A stretch of DNA of 64,000 nt. It comes from an uncultured Candidatus Melainabacteria bacterium (lineage in GTDB: Bacteria; Cyanobacteriota; Vampirovibrionia; Gastranaerophilales; Gastranaerophilaceae). A program made the translations under genes and the position numbers. Location: assembly GCA_934667125.1 (NCBI GenBank), contig CAKULF010000001.1, forward strand, positions 310,001-374,000, read 5' to 3'. The notes under the pieces were generated by a model that did no database searches, was not told the DNA's origin, and saw only the letters and a program-made list of their open reading frames with translations. Positions 49,676 through 58,863 of the stretch are shown here, in pieces (the stretch's first letter is position 1; the number at the start of each line of letters is the position of its first letter).

Positions 49676-52351
49676 TTAATTTTCTTGCGTTCTAAATTGC
49701 ATTTCGTATAAGTGTTTGTATTGACCGTTTTCAATTTGCATAAGTTCATTATGATTACCGAGTTCGACCAATTCCCCCTCATTTATAACCGCTATTCTAT
49801 CGGCATTTTTAATTGTCGATAATCTATGCGCAATGATAAATACTGTTCTATTTTGCATAAGGTTATCCATAGCTTTTTGCACAACGGCTTCCGATTGGTT
49901 ATCAAGAGCAGAAGTTGCTTCATCAAGAATAACAATAGGCGCATTTCTAAGCATTGCTCTTGCTATAGCGACACGTTGACGTTGACCGCCTGATAGAGTT
50001 AAGCCTCTTTCTCCAAGCTCCGTTTCAAGCCCCTCGGGAAGCTCTTTTATCATATCTTGAAGATGAGCTGATTTTATTGCTTCCATGAGCTCTTGTGCTG
50101 TCGCATTCGGATTTCCCATCAATATATTATCTTTAATTGTTCCTGTATACAAGAAATTATCCTGAAAAACCATTGAAATGTTATTTCTTAAGGATTTTAG
50201 CGAAAATTCGCAGATATCCGTGCCATCAATTTTTATAGAACCTGATTTGATATCATAAAAACGAGGGATAAGATTTACAAGCGTAGACTTGCCACCGCCA
50301 GAATTGCCCACTATCGCTAATGTTTCATTTTTAGGAATTGTAAGATTTATATCCTTTAAAACAGGTTTATTTGGAATATATTCAAAATAAACATCTTTAA
50401 ATTCTATTGATTTTTCAAAACCGTTTAAAGTTTTTGGATTTTCACAATCTTTTATTGCAGGAGCAAGGTCAAACAATTCAAACACACGTCCCATAGCAAC
50501 AAAGATGTTTTGAATGCCTGTAAGTGTTCCGCCAAGGGTTTTTACTGGTTTATATAACAACAATAGCGAAGTTACAAACGACGCAAAAGAGCCTGCTGTC
50601 ATGTGTCCTGTGTTTATTAAATATGTGCCATAGCCAAGAACAATAGCGATACCAAAAGATGCGATTAAGTACATCAAAGGGCTCATCCAAGCTGTACGCT
50701 TAGTAAGGGACATATTGATATTAAAAGATTTCCAAACTTGTTTTTTGAAATAATTTTCTTGACGGTCTTGCAAATCGTAAGCCGCCATAACCTTGTTTCC
50801 GCTATAGGTTTCATTGATATTCGTCGTGATATTGCCACCTATAACCATATTTTTGTTTGAAGTTTCTTTAATGCGTTTTCTAATTAATGCGACAGGAATA
50901 AAAGCTATGCACAACACCAAAACACCGATGAATGCAAGCTTCCAAGAACTGTACACCATAACTCCAATCAAGCCCAAAGCTCCACATAAGCTTGTTGTTA
51001 TTGTTTTAATTTGATCAACAATACCTGCTGAAGCTGTCGCAGGGTCACTCATATATCTTGAAATTACAATACCTGAAGAGTTATCATCAAAAAATTGCGG
51101 GTGCATGTGTATCAAACGATGGAACAAATCAAATTTTACATCGTTTGTAATCCTTTGAGATGTCCAAGCAGAAATATAGTCATTTAAATATTTTAACACC
51201 CCTTGAATTATCGCAAAAAGTATAACGCCAATAGGTAGCAAAAACGCCATAGCAAGGCTGCTTATAGATATATCTTGACCAATAAACGAAAATTCAAGAG
51301 CTTTTTTGCCCACAACATAATCCATATATGGCTTTAGGGCCAACGCCGTCACGCCATCAAGCAACCCTAGAGGTATTGCAATTAAAAAACCAATAACAAT
51401 TCTTGGGATGTATGGCTTGATGTAGGGAAAAATTCTGGATAATAACCAAGAATATTTAAAAGAATTTTGAGCCGATGTTGCTTGCAATTTATATTTATTT
51501 AATTGTCTAAACTCTTTTATATCTTTATAAATCGGCGTTTGCTCAGCATATTTCCACCAAAGAGAAAGATAGCTGTTTCTGTTGCCAAGTTCATTAGAAT
51601 TGAGCGGATTTCCAACGCAAACAACAAGAGGTGTTTTAACATGTGTTAAAAATTCATTATATTCTTTTTTATTTTGAACAGAACAAGTCAAAGGTCGATT
51701 TTTAGTTCGTAGCCACTCTTCGGTGTAATCAAAATTACAAGTAAGCAATTTATAGTTATCGATTAGAAGATTAAAAAACAACCAATTTTTAATAGGTTCA
51801 GCATTTTTGTAATCTTTCATAAATTCTTTTGCAAAAAATTTATCGCTGATTTTTTCTTCTTTCCATTTAACAGGATTAACCAAAAGCATATTTGTTGAAA
51901 AAATTATTTTATTTTTTAAATCAAATTCCCTAATTAAAGTCTTAGGATCAATATATTCAGCTACAGCACAGACATAGTCTGTTATATCGATATCATATAA
52001 TTCATTTATATCGCCCGTTATTATTGTTTGTTCCGCAAAATATATGAATTTTTCTTTAAATAATTCAACACAATCAAAAATATACAGTCTTGATGTCAAA
52101 ACTAATTTTCGATTATTTTTAAAATACATATATTTGCTTTCATCAATTTTATGAATAACAATTTCTTTAATTTGGCTATGTTTTGAACATATTGCTTTGA
52201 TTTTTGCGATATTTTCTTCATCAAAAGAACTATCCAAACCCAAAACAAGCTTGAACTCTTTTTCGCCATTATTTTGAATTAAACTTGCTATTGATATAAG
52301 CATAGTTTCAAAAGTTTCATTTGTTGGCAAATATAAAATAGGTATTGACAT
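49676..52351 (-). CDS. GT8-like domain fused to an MsbA/PglK-type ABC exporter
   Basis: This is an unusual 891-residue fusion. Residues 1 to about 280 resemble a family 8 glycosyltransferase: R-L-Y-I-F-D, 'FSTNMLLVNPVKWKEE' and L-W-W-K-Y-A-E-Q-T-P. The catalytic D-x-D position reads F-A-E-Q (105-108), and the late H-x-x-G is V-C-V-G, so it is probably inactive. Residues about 310-620 are a six-helix exporter domain. Residues 645-891 are the ATPase: Walker A G-N-S-G-G-G-K-S-T (681-689), L-S-G-G-Q-R-Q-R, V-I-L-D-E-A-T-S-A-L-D and A-H-R-L-S-T-I. It probably flips a lipid-linked oligosaccharide, with the N-domain sensing or binding the cargo. Confidence 0.85.
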   Translation of the reverse strand: MSIPILYLPTNETFETMLISIASLIQNNGEKEFKLVLGLDSSFDEENIAKIKAICSKHSQIKEIVIHKIDESKYMYFKNNRKLVLTSRLYIFDCVELFKEKFIYFAEQTIITGDINELYDIDITDYVCAVAEYIDPKTLIREFDLKNKIIFSTNMLLVNPVKWKEEKISDKFFAKEFMKDYKNAEPIKNWLFFNLLIDNYKLLTCNFDYTEEWLRTKNRPLTCSVQNKKEYNEFLTHVKTPLVVCVGNPLNSNELGNRNSYLSLWWKYAEQTPIYKDIKEFRQLNKYKLQATSAQNSFKYSWLLSRIFPYIKPYIPRIVIGFLIAIPLGLLDGVTALALKPYMDYVVGKKALEFSFIGQDISISSLAMAFLLPIGVILFAIIQGVLKYLNDYISAWTSQRITNDVKFDLFHRLIHMHPQFFDDNSSGIVISRYMSDPATASAGIVDQIKTITTSLCGALGLIGVMVYSSWKLAFIGVLVLCIAFIPVALIRKRIKETSNKNMVIGGNITTNINETYSGNKVMAAYDLQDRQENYFKKQVWKSFNINMSLTKRTAWMSPLMYLIASFGIAIVLGYGTYLINTGHMTAGSFASFVTSLLLLYKPVKTLGGTLTGIQNIFVAMGRVFELFDLAPAIKDCENPKTLNGFEKSIEFKDVYFEYIPNKPVLKDINLTIPKNETLAIVGNSGGGKSTLVNLIPRFYDIKSGSIKIDGTDICEFSLKSLRNNISMVFQDNFLYTGTIKDNILMGNPNATAQELMEAIKSAHLQDMIKELPEGLETELGERGLTLSGGQRQRVAIARAMLRNAPIVILDEATSALDNQSEAVVQKAMDNLMQNRTVFIIAHRLSTIKNADRIAVINEGELVELGNHNELMQIENGQYKHLYEMQFRTQEN

Positions 52352-52360
52352 ATCTTCCTC

Positions 52361-53527
52361 TTAATTGTCTTTGATTTTTAACTTTATTTTCACACCCAAA
52401 ATAGTTATTATTCTTCTATTTGAATTATTTACATATCTTGTTTTTATTGAAAACAATTTGTCAAAAATATTTTCTCTTTCACATTCATATCCATTTGGAT
52501 ACATTTTTCTTACATTTTTATAATTCTCATTTGTTTCATAAAATTTTAATTTGAAGATATTTTTTATGGTTGGTTTTAACCATTCGCTACCATCTGTACA
52601 TATTCTATTGCGAACCGATTCGTAAGTTGGTGTTTTTAATGCAGGTTTATCTCCAAAAGCCAAAAAAGCATGACATAAAGTACAGTGAACCGCAGGACAC
52701 TTTGTGCCAATCGGAACAATTGGAAATTCTTCATTATAATTATCAAATATATTTTTTTCAAATGGCGGATTTTTCAAATGACATTGTCTTAAAATACCTT
52801 CTTGTAAATCTAAAGTATTTGTAAAATATCCAGCATAACAATAACCGGTGTTTGACTTAACATTCCAATATTTTAGTCTAATATCGAATAAACCCGAATC
52901 AAAAACTGACCAAGTTTTTTCATATTCGTCATTACTTAAAGATGTCATTATAACTTCGTTATTGTCATTATCTCTTAATATAGTTAAGTGTGGAAGCGCT
53001 TTAAAATGTTCAAGTGAAAATTTACATATTTCATCAATATATGGAATATATTCATCCGAAGCTCCCATTTCTATAGTGAAACTGGCTGGCGAATTATCTA
53101 CTTTTTTTATATTATTTGCAAATACATCAAGAAGATTTTTATTTTTTAATTCTAAATAATGAAATGAAAATTTAAAAAATAATCTGGATAAATATTCCTC
53201 ATCAAGCTCTAAAAACTTATCTATCCTATCACTCATAGTGCCATTTGAAACTATTGAAACACAATGCCCTTGTTTTAATAATTCCTTGGTAAAATCAAGA
53301 ACATTCTTATGAAGCAAAGTTTCCCCATCAGAACACAAATTAATAATTGCCTTTCCGCCTATTCTTTCTTTTGACAAGGCTTTTGCCATCTGTTCAACAG
53401 AATACTTTAAATGCACTAATTCTACATCTTTATTATTTTTTCCTTCAACATAGCAATAAGAACAATTCAAATTACAACGTTTGTACGGCAAAAAACAATC
53501 TATATATTTTATATAATTATCTATCAT
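52361..53527 (-). CDS. Radical SAM enzyme of the glycan operon
   Basis: This is a 388-residue radical SAM protein. The cluster motif C-N-L-N-C-S-Y-C (C18, C22, C25) is complete. A later cysteine-rich part (G-Y-C-Y-A-G, R-Q-C-H-L-K, 'KCPAVHCTLCHAF') resembles SPASM/Twitch auxiliary-cluster regions. The last residues, N-R-R-I-I-T-I-L-G-V-K-I-K-L-K, are the operon's shared module. ATG 53527 has GAAAGGA at good spacing and overlaps the previous gene by 11 nt; a longer frame starts at 53581. The reaction is unknown; sugar epimerisation, dehydration or a C-C modification of the glycan are possibilities. Confidence 0.82.
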   Translation of the reverse strand: MIDNYIKYIDCFLPYKRCNLNCSYCYVEGKNNKDVELVHLKYSVEQMAKALSKERIGGKAIINLCSDGETLLHKNVLDFTKELLKQGHCVSIVSNGTMSDRIDKFLELDEEYLSRLFFKFSFHYLELKNKNLLDVFANNIKKVDNSPASFTIEMGASDEYIPYIDEICKFSLEHFKALPHLTILRDNDNNEVIMTSLSNDEYEKTWSVFDSGLFDIRLKYWNVKSNTGYCYAGYFTNTLDLQEGILRQCHLKNPPFEKNIFDNYNEEFPIVPIGTKCPAVHCTLCHAFLAFGDKPALKTPTYESVRNRICTDGSEWLKPTIKNIFKLKFYETNENYKNVRKMYPNGYECERENIFDKLFSIKTRYVNNSNRRIITILGVKIKLKIKDN

Positions 53528-54584
53528 TATTTTTTCCTTTCTTTTGCTTAATAATTCTAGCCATTTTATCAAAATATTCATTCAAATTTGGATATTTTTT
53601 GCTTTTAAGAGAAGCTATTTTATTCAGAGCATTATTAAACTCCTCAATATTATCACCAATATAAATTGCCCCATCCCAGTCATTTAAGAATTTCATAAAT
53701 TTAGGAATTTTGTGATCTAAAGACTTAATCACAATAACTGGCGTATTTGTAATGTATGAAAAAATCAGTCCGTGAAGTCTGTCTGTTATAACAAACTTAT
53801 GTTTTGCAAAATTTTCAAGTTGCTTTTCTACAACTTTTTTTCTTATGCTTGGATGTATATCAGCCGAATGAAGATTTTTTGTATAATCCACTTCCGCATT
53901 TAAAGATTTTATGTATTTGAATAGCAAATCGTATTGTTCTTGCGTTAAACCGCTTTCATCATCAACATCTCTAATACATACCAAGATACCTTTTCTTTTA
54001 AATTTTTTTTCATATCTTTTTGAACAAACAATATCAGGAAAAAGCATAGAGTCAACATTTGGAAAATATTTTTTTGCATTATCCAAACTTTTTTCATCTC
54101 TCACAAGCAACAAAAGCGATATATGAGATTCATAAGCAGCATTACTTGCTTTTATTTCTTTTGCACCATTTTCATCTTCTGAAAAATATATAGATTGAGG
54201 GAAAATAATTATCGAATTATCTTTAAAATCGCTTACTAATCTTCTTCTTTGCTCTTCCTCAAACAAATATCTATTCCCAAGATTACCGCCACCAGATGTC
54301 CAAATCATATCATCTTTTGTGCATATTTTCTTTATCCATTCCATATAGTTATCATATTCATATAATGGAACGTCAATTATTTCGTAATCCTTAAAATATT
54401 TTTTTGCAAAATAAAGCTCTGCTTCTGTAATTGCAGAATCGCCAATATTTCTATGAGTGGCGTTGCCAAAAAGAAAAATTTTCTTCTTGTTGGTCCATCT
54501 TTTCCACTTTAATTTAAGTCCAAAAATCGTTAAAACTTTATGAGTTCCATTATTTGAAATTGTTATTGAAAAAAATTTTGCCAT
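53517..54584 (-). CDS. Polysaccharide pyruvyl transferase family protein
   Basis: This is a 355-residue protein of the CsaB/ExoV-type family that adds ketal pyruvate to glycans. The N-terminal module 'THKVLTIFGLKLKWKR' occupies about residues 14-29. The domain starts N-A-T-H-R-N-I-G-D-S-A-I. It has 'MIWTSGGGNLGNRYLFEEEQ', I-I-F-P-Q-S-I-Y-F and the C-terminal V-I-T-D-R-L-H-G-L-I-F. Motifs look complete. Start 54584, 2 nt after the upstream tandem GT gene. Confidence 0.85.
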   Translation of the reverse strand: MAKFFSITISNNGTHKVLTIFGLKLKWKRWTNKKKIFLFGNATHRNIGDSAITEAELYFAKKYFKDYEIIDVPLYEYDNYMEWIKKICTKDDMIWTSGGGNLGNRYLFEEEQRRRLVSDFKDNSIIIFPQSIYFSEDENGAKEIKASNAAYESHISLLLLVRDEKSLDNAKKYFPNVDSMLFPDIVCSKRYEKKFKRKGILVCIRDVDDESGLTQEQYDLLFKYIKSLNAEVDYTKNLHSADIHPSIRKKVVEKQLENFAKHKFVITDRLHGLIFSYITNTPVIVIKSLDHKIPKFMKFLNDWDGAIYIGDNIEEFNNALNKIASLKSKKYPNLNEYFDKMARIIKQKKGKNNDR

Positions 54585-54586
54585 AT

Positions 54587-56491
54587 TTAATCCCCATCCT
54601 TGCTTTCAGCCTTGCCCATCATATCGATTGCGGTATTTATTTTCCAACTTTCTCTTTCTAAATCCTCTAGGGAGTTAAAAATTGGTGTATTATTTGGAAA
54701 AATCTTTTTTAACAATTTCATTTTTGCAATTTTTGTATTATTTAAACCTTCTTCCAAATTGACGTCAGTAGCATTGCTGTTATGAACTCTATATTGCAAT
54801 AAATTCTCGTTTAATATTGCAAGTTTAGTTTTAAGGATTGCTCTTGTCCATAATTCTTGATCTTCTCCGCCATTTATGGAGTTATCATAAAAAAGATTGT
54901 CTTTAAGCAAAATATCTTTATTGAACATAACTGTCGGATGGCAAAAAACACAAGTGTTAAGCACATCCACTATTCCGATTTCAAAAATATGATTTTTGTA
55001 TTTATAAAAATCTTCCAGAAAAAATCTATTCGTTATCGCTTCATTTTCAATTATTTGAGCTTTTGTTCCAAGAATTCCAATTTCCGGATTATTATTAAGA
55101 CAAGCTACTTGTTTTTCAAATCTTTCAGGTAATGAAATATCATCAGAATCCATTCTTGCAATGTATTTGCCTTTTGAATATAAAATTCCTTTATTTAAAG
55201 CAGCTGCAAGCCCTTTATTTTCACCATTTATTATTTTTATTCTTTCATCTTGATAAGATTTAATAATATCAAGGGTTTTATCTGTTGATTTGTCATAGAC
55301 TATTATAAATTCAAAATTAGAATAAGTTTGAGCGAGGATACTATCTATTGCTTCTTTTATGTATTTTTCTGAATTATATACAGGCATGACCACCGATACG
55401 AGCGGTTTTTGATTTGATTTTTTATCAATAAATTGATTTTCAAACGGTTTATAGAAAAATTTCAATTTTATTCCAAATATCGTGATTTGTTTATATATGC
55501 CTTTTTTGCCTTCTTTATTTTTTATTGAGAATATAAAGCTCAATATACTTTTTATTAAATTAATAATTAGCATTGAATAGAAATTATATTTCTTTAAATC
55601 CAACAAAATGCGTTTTTGCCTTTTTCCAAGCCCTTTACAGTTTTCTTTATTTAAAGGCAGAGTTTCTACATATTCTCTTGCATTTTTCCAAAAAGTAATC
55701 TTATCATTAAATTTCATTCGTTTATAATTCCACAATAAATGCAAGGATGTAGAATTAATAAAGCCTTTTTGCAATTTTTCAAAATTATTGCTTTCTTTAA
55801 TTTTTTCAAAAGCATATTTTTCAGCTCTCAAGCCATCAAGAGGCTTAACATTTCTTACTGTTTGATTTTCGTTATCTTGATAATAATAGTACAGAGGTTC
55901 TTTTAATAACACATATTTATCAGCTTTATACAGTGTTTCATAGTGAAAAGGCGCATCAATAAAAGCCATTCTATCTTCTATCATTTTAATATTGTTTTTA
56001 GTTAGAAAATCTTTTTTATAAATACAGCTCCAAACAGATGGTTGAGATGATAAAAACTTTTGATTTTTAAAAATGTCTAAATATTGATTATACTCATCCC
56101 AAACTTCAACAGTGTTTTTCTTTTCATCATCATAAGCAAAATAAAAACCTGCTTTAACAACATCCGCATCATTTTCCTTTGCTTTATTGTACATTTTTTC
56201 AAACATCGTATTGTCGCACCAATCATCTGTTTCGACAATGCCAATATATTCTCCGCTTGCTATTTCAAGAGATTTATTAAAAGCTTTTCCGTAACTCCCT
56301 GGGTGAGAAACGATTTTCACTCTTGAATCTTTTGAAGCATATTCTTTACAAATTTTATCACAAGATTCAGGTCCATCTGTTGCCAATATAATTTCAATAT
56401 CTTCCAAAGTTTGACTAATAACACTATCTACGCAACGATTTAGATATTTTTCAACGTTGAATATAGGTAATATTATAGAAATTTTAGGCAT
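54587..56491 (-). CDS. Tandem GT2-GT2 glycosyltransferase
   Basis: This is a 634-residue protein with two family 2 glycosyltransferase domains. The first (about 1-300) starts 'KISIILPIFNVEKYLNRCVD' and has E-T-D-D-W. The second (about 363-634) starts V-S-V-V-M-P-V-Y-N-S-E-K-Y and has M-D-S-D-D. Between them lies the module F-S-I-K-N-K...K-Q-I-T-I-F-G-I-K-L-K-F. ATG 56491 was chosen because AAAGGAG lies at correct spacing; a longer frame to 56551 starts in the preceding gene. It overlaps the acetyltransferase gene by 8 nt. It would add two sugars or act processively. Confidence 0.88.
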   Translation of the reverse strand: MPKISIILPIFNVEKYLNRCVDSVISQTLEDIEIILATDGPESCDKICKEYASKDSRVKIVSHPGSYGKAFNKSLEIASGEYIGIVETDDWCDNTMFEKMYNKAKENDADVVKAGFYFAYDDEKKNTVEVWDEYNQYLDIFKNQKFLSSQPSVWSCIYKKDFLTKNNIKMIEDRMAFIDAPFHYETLYKADKYVLLKEPLYYYYQDNENQTVRNVKPLDGLRAEKYAFEKIKESNNFEKLQKGFINSTSLHLLWNYKRMKFNDKITFWKNAREYVETLPLNKENCKGLGKRQKRILLDLKKYNFYSMLIINLIKSILSFIFSIKNKEGKKGIYKQITIFGIKLKFFYKPFENQFIDKKSNQKPLVSVVMPVYNSEKYIKEAIDSILAQTYSNFEFIIVYDKSTDKTLDIIKSYQDERIKIINGENKGLAAALNKGILYSKGKYIARMDSDDISLPERFEKQVACLNNNPEIGILGTKAQIIENEAITNRFFLEDFYKYKNHIFEIGIVDVLNTCVFCHPTVMFNKDILLKDNLFYDNSINGGEDQELWTRAILKTKLAILNENLLQYRVHNSNATDVNLEEGLNNTKIAKMKLLKKIFPNNTPIFNSLEDLERESWKINTAIDMMGKAESKDGD

Positions 56492-57191
56492 TAGCATTCT
56501 CCTTTGTGATAAATTTATAAAATTCTTCGGGATTATGGAAAAGTTCAACATTTTCTTTTAATTTTTCATCATCCCAATCCCACCATTTGGATTTTAAAAT
56601 TAGTTCTTGCTGTTCTTTAGTAAAACGATATTTCAATATTTTAGCAGGAACACCAACTACTATAGCAAAATCAGGCACATCCTTAGTTACAACAGCGCCA
56701 GCACCTATTACTGCTCCATTTCCAATAGTTACACCAGCCATTATTACAGTATTACAGCCTATCCAAACATCGTTTCCTATTTTAATTTCTAATTTTTTGT
56801 TTCTTCCTTGAAAAGTGCATTTATCATCACTCATATATTTGTCTACAAATCGCCCAAAGCGCACATCTTGGTGAAAATGATGAGTTGAAATACTGTATAT
56901 ATCATGCGCTGAAGGTCCAATAATTACATTAGGACCAATAGAACAAAAATTACCTATGGTTACTTTTGAACAACAATATCTTAAAGCTTCTTTGTGCCCA
57001 TAAGTATATTTGCCCACATTTTCATAATCAGCATTATCATAAGCAGAAACGGGAATTTCTGGGTCTATAACATTATCAATTTCATTTAGCGCTCTTTTAA
57101 ATTTCATTTTCAAGCCTAAAACAGTAACGATTTTATGTCTTTTATCGTTTGAATTTTTTACAGAAAAAATATGTTGTAATAATTTAGCCAT
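56484..57191 (-). CDS. Hexapeptide-repeat acetyltransferase (CatB/Vat-like)
   Basis: This is a 235-residue left-handed beta-helix acyltransferase. N-terminal residues 1-33 are the operon module (F-S-V-K-N-S then K-R-H-K-I-V-T-V-L-G-L-K-M-K-F-K-R). The beta-helix follows, with 'VTIGNFCSIGPNVIIGPSAH', catalytic H-H-F in S-T-H-H-F-H-Q-D, and I-G-N-D-V-W-I-G. The CatB-like end is W-W-D-W-D-D-E. In a glycan operon it is more likely a sugar O- or N-acetyltransferase than a drug-resistance enzyme. Eight-nt overlaps with both neighbours. Confidence 0.88.
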   Translation of the reverse strand: MAKLLQHIFSVKNSNDKRHKIVTVLGLKMKFKRALNEIDNVIDPEIPVSAYDNADYENVGKYTYGHKEALRYCCSKVTIGNFCSIGPNVIIGPSAHDIYSISTHHFHQDVRFGRFVDKYMSDDKCTFQGRNKKLEIKIGNDVWIGCNTVIMAGVTIGNGAVIGAGAVVTKDVPDFAIVVGVPAKILKYRFTKEQQELILKSKWWDWDDEKLKENVELFHNPEEFYKFITKENANA

Positions 57192-58863
57192 TTATAATCT
57201 CATTTTCATACATTTCTACACCACATCTATCCCAATTAACATTTGTTTTAACAACATGCGCAGGGTTTCCTGCTAAGATTATATTTTCTTCATCGAATTT
57301 TTTAGTTACGATAGCAGAATTTGCCACAATGGAATTTGAGGGAACTTGGGCATTTTTTAATAATTTAGCTCCTTGAGCAACCCAAACATGATCTCCTATA
57401 GTAACAGCTGAGTCGACTTTATTTAAAGCTTTTTTAGAATTTATATCAAATATCGTGTGGGCGTCTGAAGCGAATATGATAATTTGCCCAGCAAACATGC
57501 AATCTTTTCCAACAATAACTTGCGCGCAAGAATCCAATAAATGCACTTCGCCAAAATAAGAAGTATCGGAACCCTCGCCAAAAATGAATTTTTGATTATG
57601 TCCATTTTCCATTTTTATATGCCACATAAAACGAGGAGATTTGTTTATTTCAATATATCCGCCCTCGGATAGCATTTCAATTTCAGCTCCTTCAAAAACA
57701 GAGGGCATAAATATTTTTATAACATTATTTCTGCCTTTAAATCTGATGTTTAAGCCCTTTATTTTTTCTTTTCTTTTTAAAATTCTTTCTTTTCCGTTTT
57801 CAACAATAATGATTTTGTTTTTGTCATCATATTTTTTGTTTGAAACTTTTATTTTAAAACCAAACAATTTAATAATTTTATGTCTTTTATTAAAAGAATT
57901 TGTAATAGAAAAAATATTTAAAATAAGCTCTTTTAATTTCATTTGATTTGGTGCAATTATTTTCATCAATTCCTTTTCGGATTTAGGTTGTTCTTTATCT
58001 TTAAAGAATTGTTTAACAAAATTTCTTGCATTTGCTATTGTTTTTTTATCGCCATTATCTCGGGCAAACCACCAACAAATCACAAAAGCTCGCCAAAAAG
58101 CATATTTTCTTTTTTCAAATAAATCGTTTTTAATTAAAAAATCATACAATAATGAGCCGACTTTTAAATGGTCTAAAACCTTTTCGCCCAAGCCTTTTTT
58201 AAAAGTTTGAGCCATTAAGGAATCATCTCGCCTTAAATAGTTATAAAGATGTTCTTTTATGCAATACATTTTTCTTGAAACCATCCAATAAGCCCAAGTA
58301 AAATAAGCGTCTTCATTTCTAAGGTTTTCGGGAAATTGAATATTATATTTATCAACCAGCTCTTTTTTATATAATTTATTCCAAGTTCCAACGTTAATTG
58401 TTCCAAAAATTAAATCATCACAATCGATAATTCCATTATTTTTTATTGCAAAATAAGCATTATCATCCTTTAATAAATTTTCATTAATTGCGTCTTTAAA
58501 AACAATTTCCGTTCCGCATTGAACAATATCAACATCTTCAGAAGATGTTATAGCATTATACATTTTTTCAAGATATGTAGGTTCTATCCAATCATCACTA
58601 TCAATTGAGCAGAAATATTTTCCTTTAGCAATTTTTATACCTGCATTTCTTGCGCCACCCAAATCTTTTTTGATATCTTTTAAAACCGTAATTCTGTTGT
58701 CTTTTTGAGCATATTCATCAGCAATTTTATGGTCTTCATTTGGTCCATCTGATACAATAATTATTTCAAAATCTTGAAATGTTTGATTTAAAATGCTATC
58801 TAAACATTTTGGAAGATATTTTGCAGTTTTAAACGTAGGCACAATAACACTTATTTCAGGCAT
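57184..58863 (-). CDS. GT2 glycosyltransferase fused to a hexapeptide acetyltransferase
   Basis: This is a 559-residue bifunctional protein. Residues 1 to about 300 are a GT2 domain ('MPEISVIVPTFKTAKYLPKC', S-I-D-S-D-D-W). Residues 317-341 are the operon module (F-S-I-T-N-S-F-N-K-R-H-K-I-I-K-L-F-G-F-K-I-K). Residues about 370-545 are a left-handed beta-helix acetyltransferase (V-T-I-G-D-H-V-W-V-A-Q-G-A, A-S-D-A-H-T with likely catalytic His469). It would add a sugar and acetylate it. The gene abuts the next upstream GT gene with no gap. Confidence 0.88.
   Translation of the reverse strand: MPEISVIVPTFKTAKYLPKCLDSILNQTFQDFEIIIVSDGPNEDHKIADEYAQKDNRITVLKDIKKDLGGARNAGIKIAKGKYFCSIDSDDWIEPTYLEKMYNAITSSEDVDIVQCGTEIVFKDAINENLLKDDNAYFAIKNNGIIDCDDLIFGTINVGTWNKLYKKELVDKYNIQFPENLRNEDAYFTWAYWMVSRKMYCIKEHLYNYLRRDDSLMAQTFKKGLGEKVLDHLKVGSLLYDFLIKNDLFEKRKYAFWRAFVICWWFARDNGDKKTIANARNFVKQFFKDKEQPKSEKELMKIIAPNQMKLKELILNIFSITNSFNKRHKIIKLFGFKIKVSNKKYDDKNKIIIVENGKERILKRKEKIKGLNIRFKGRNNVIKIFMPSVFEGAEIEMLSEGGYIEINKSPRFMWHIKMENGHNQKFIFGEGSDTSYFGEVHLLDSCAQVIVGKDCMFAGQIIIFASDAHTIFDINSKKALNKVDSAVTIGDHVWVAQGAKLLKNAQVPSNSIVANSAIVTKKFDEENIILAGNPAHVVKTNVNWDRCGVEMYENEIING

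Noticed and set aside
56484..57191. Chloramphenicol or streptogramin acetyltransferase (drug resistance)
   Set aside because: The fold is shared, but the gene lies in the middle of a glycan operon and carries the operon's N-terminal module, so a sugar substrate is far more likely.
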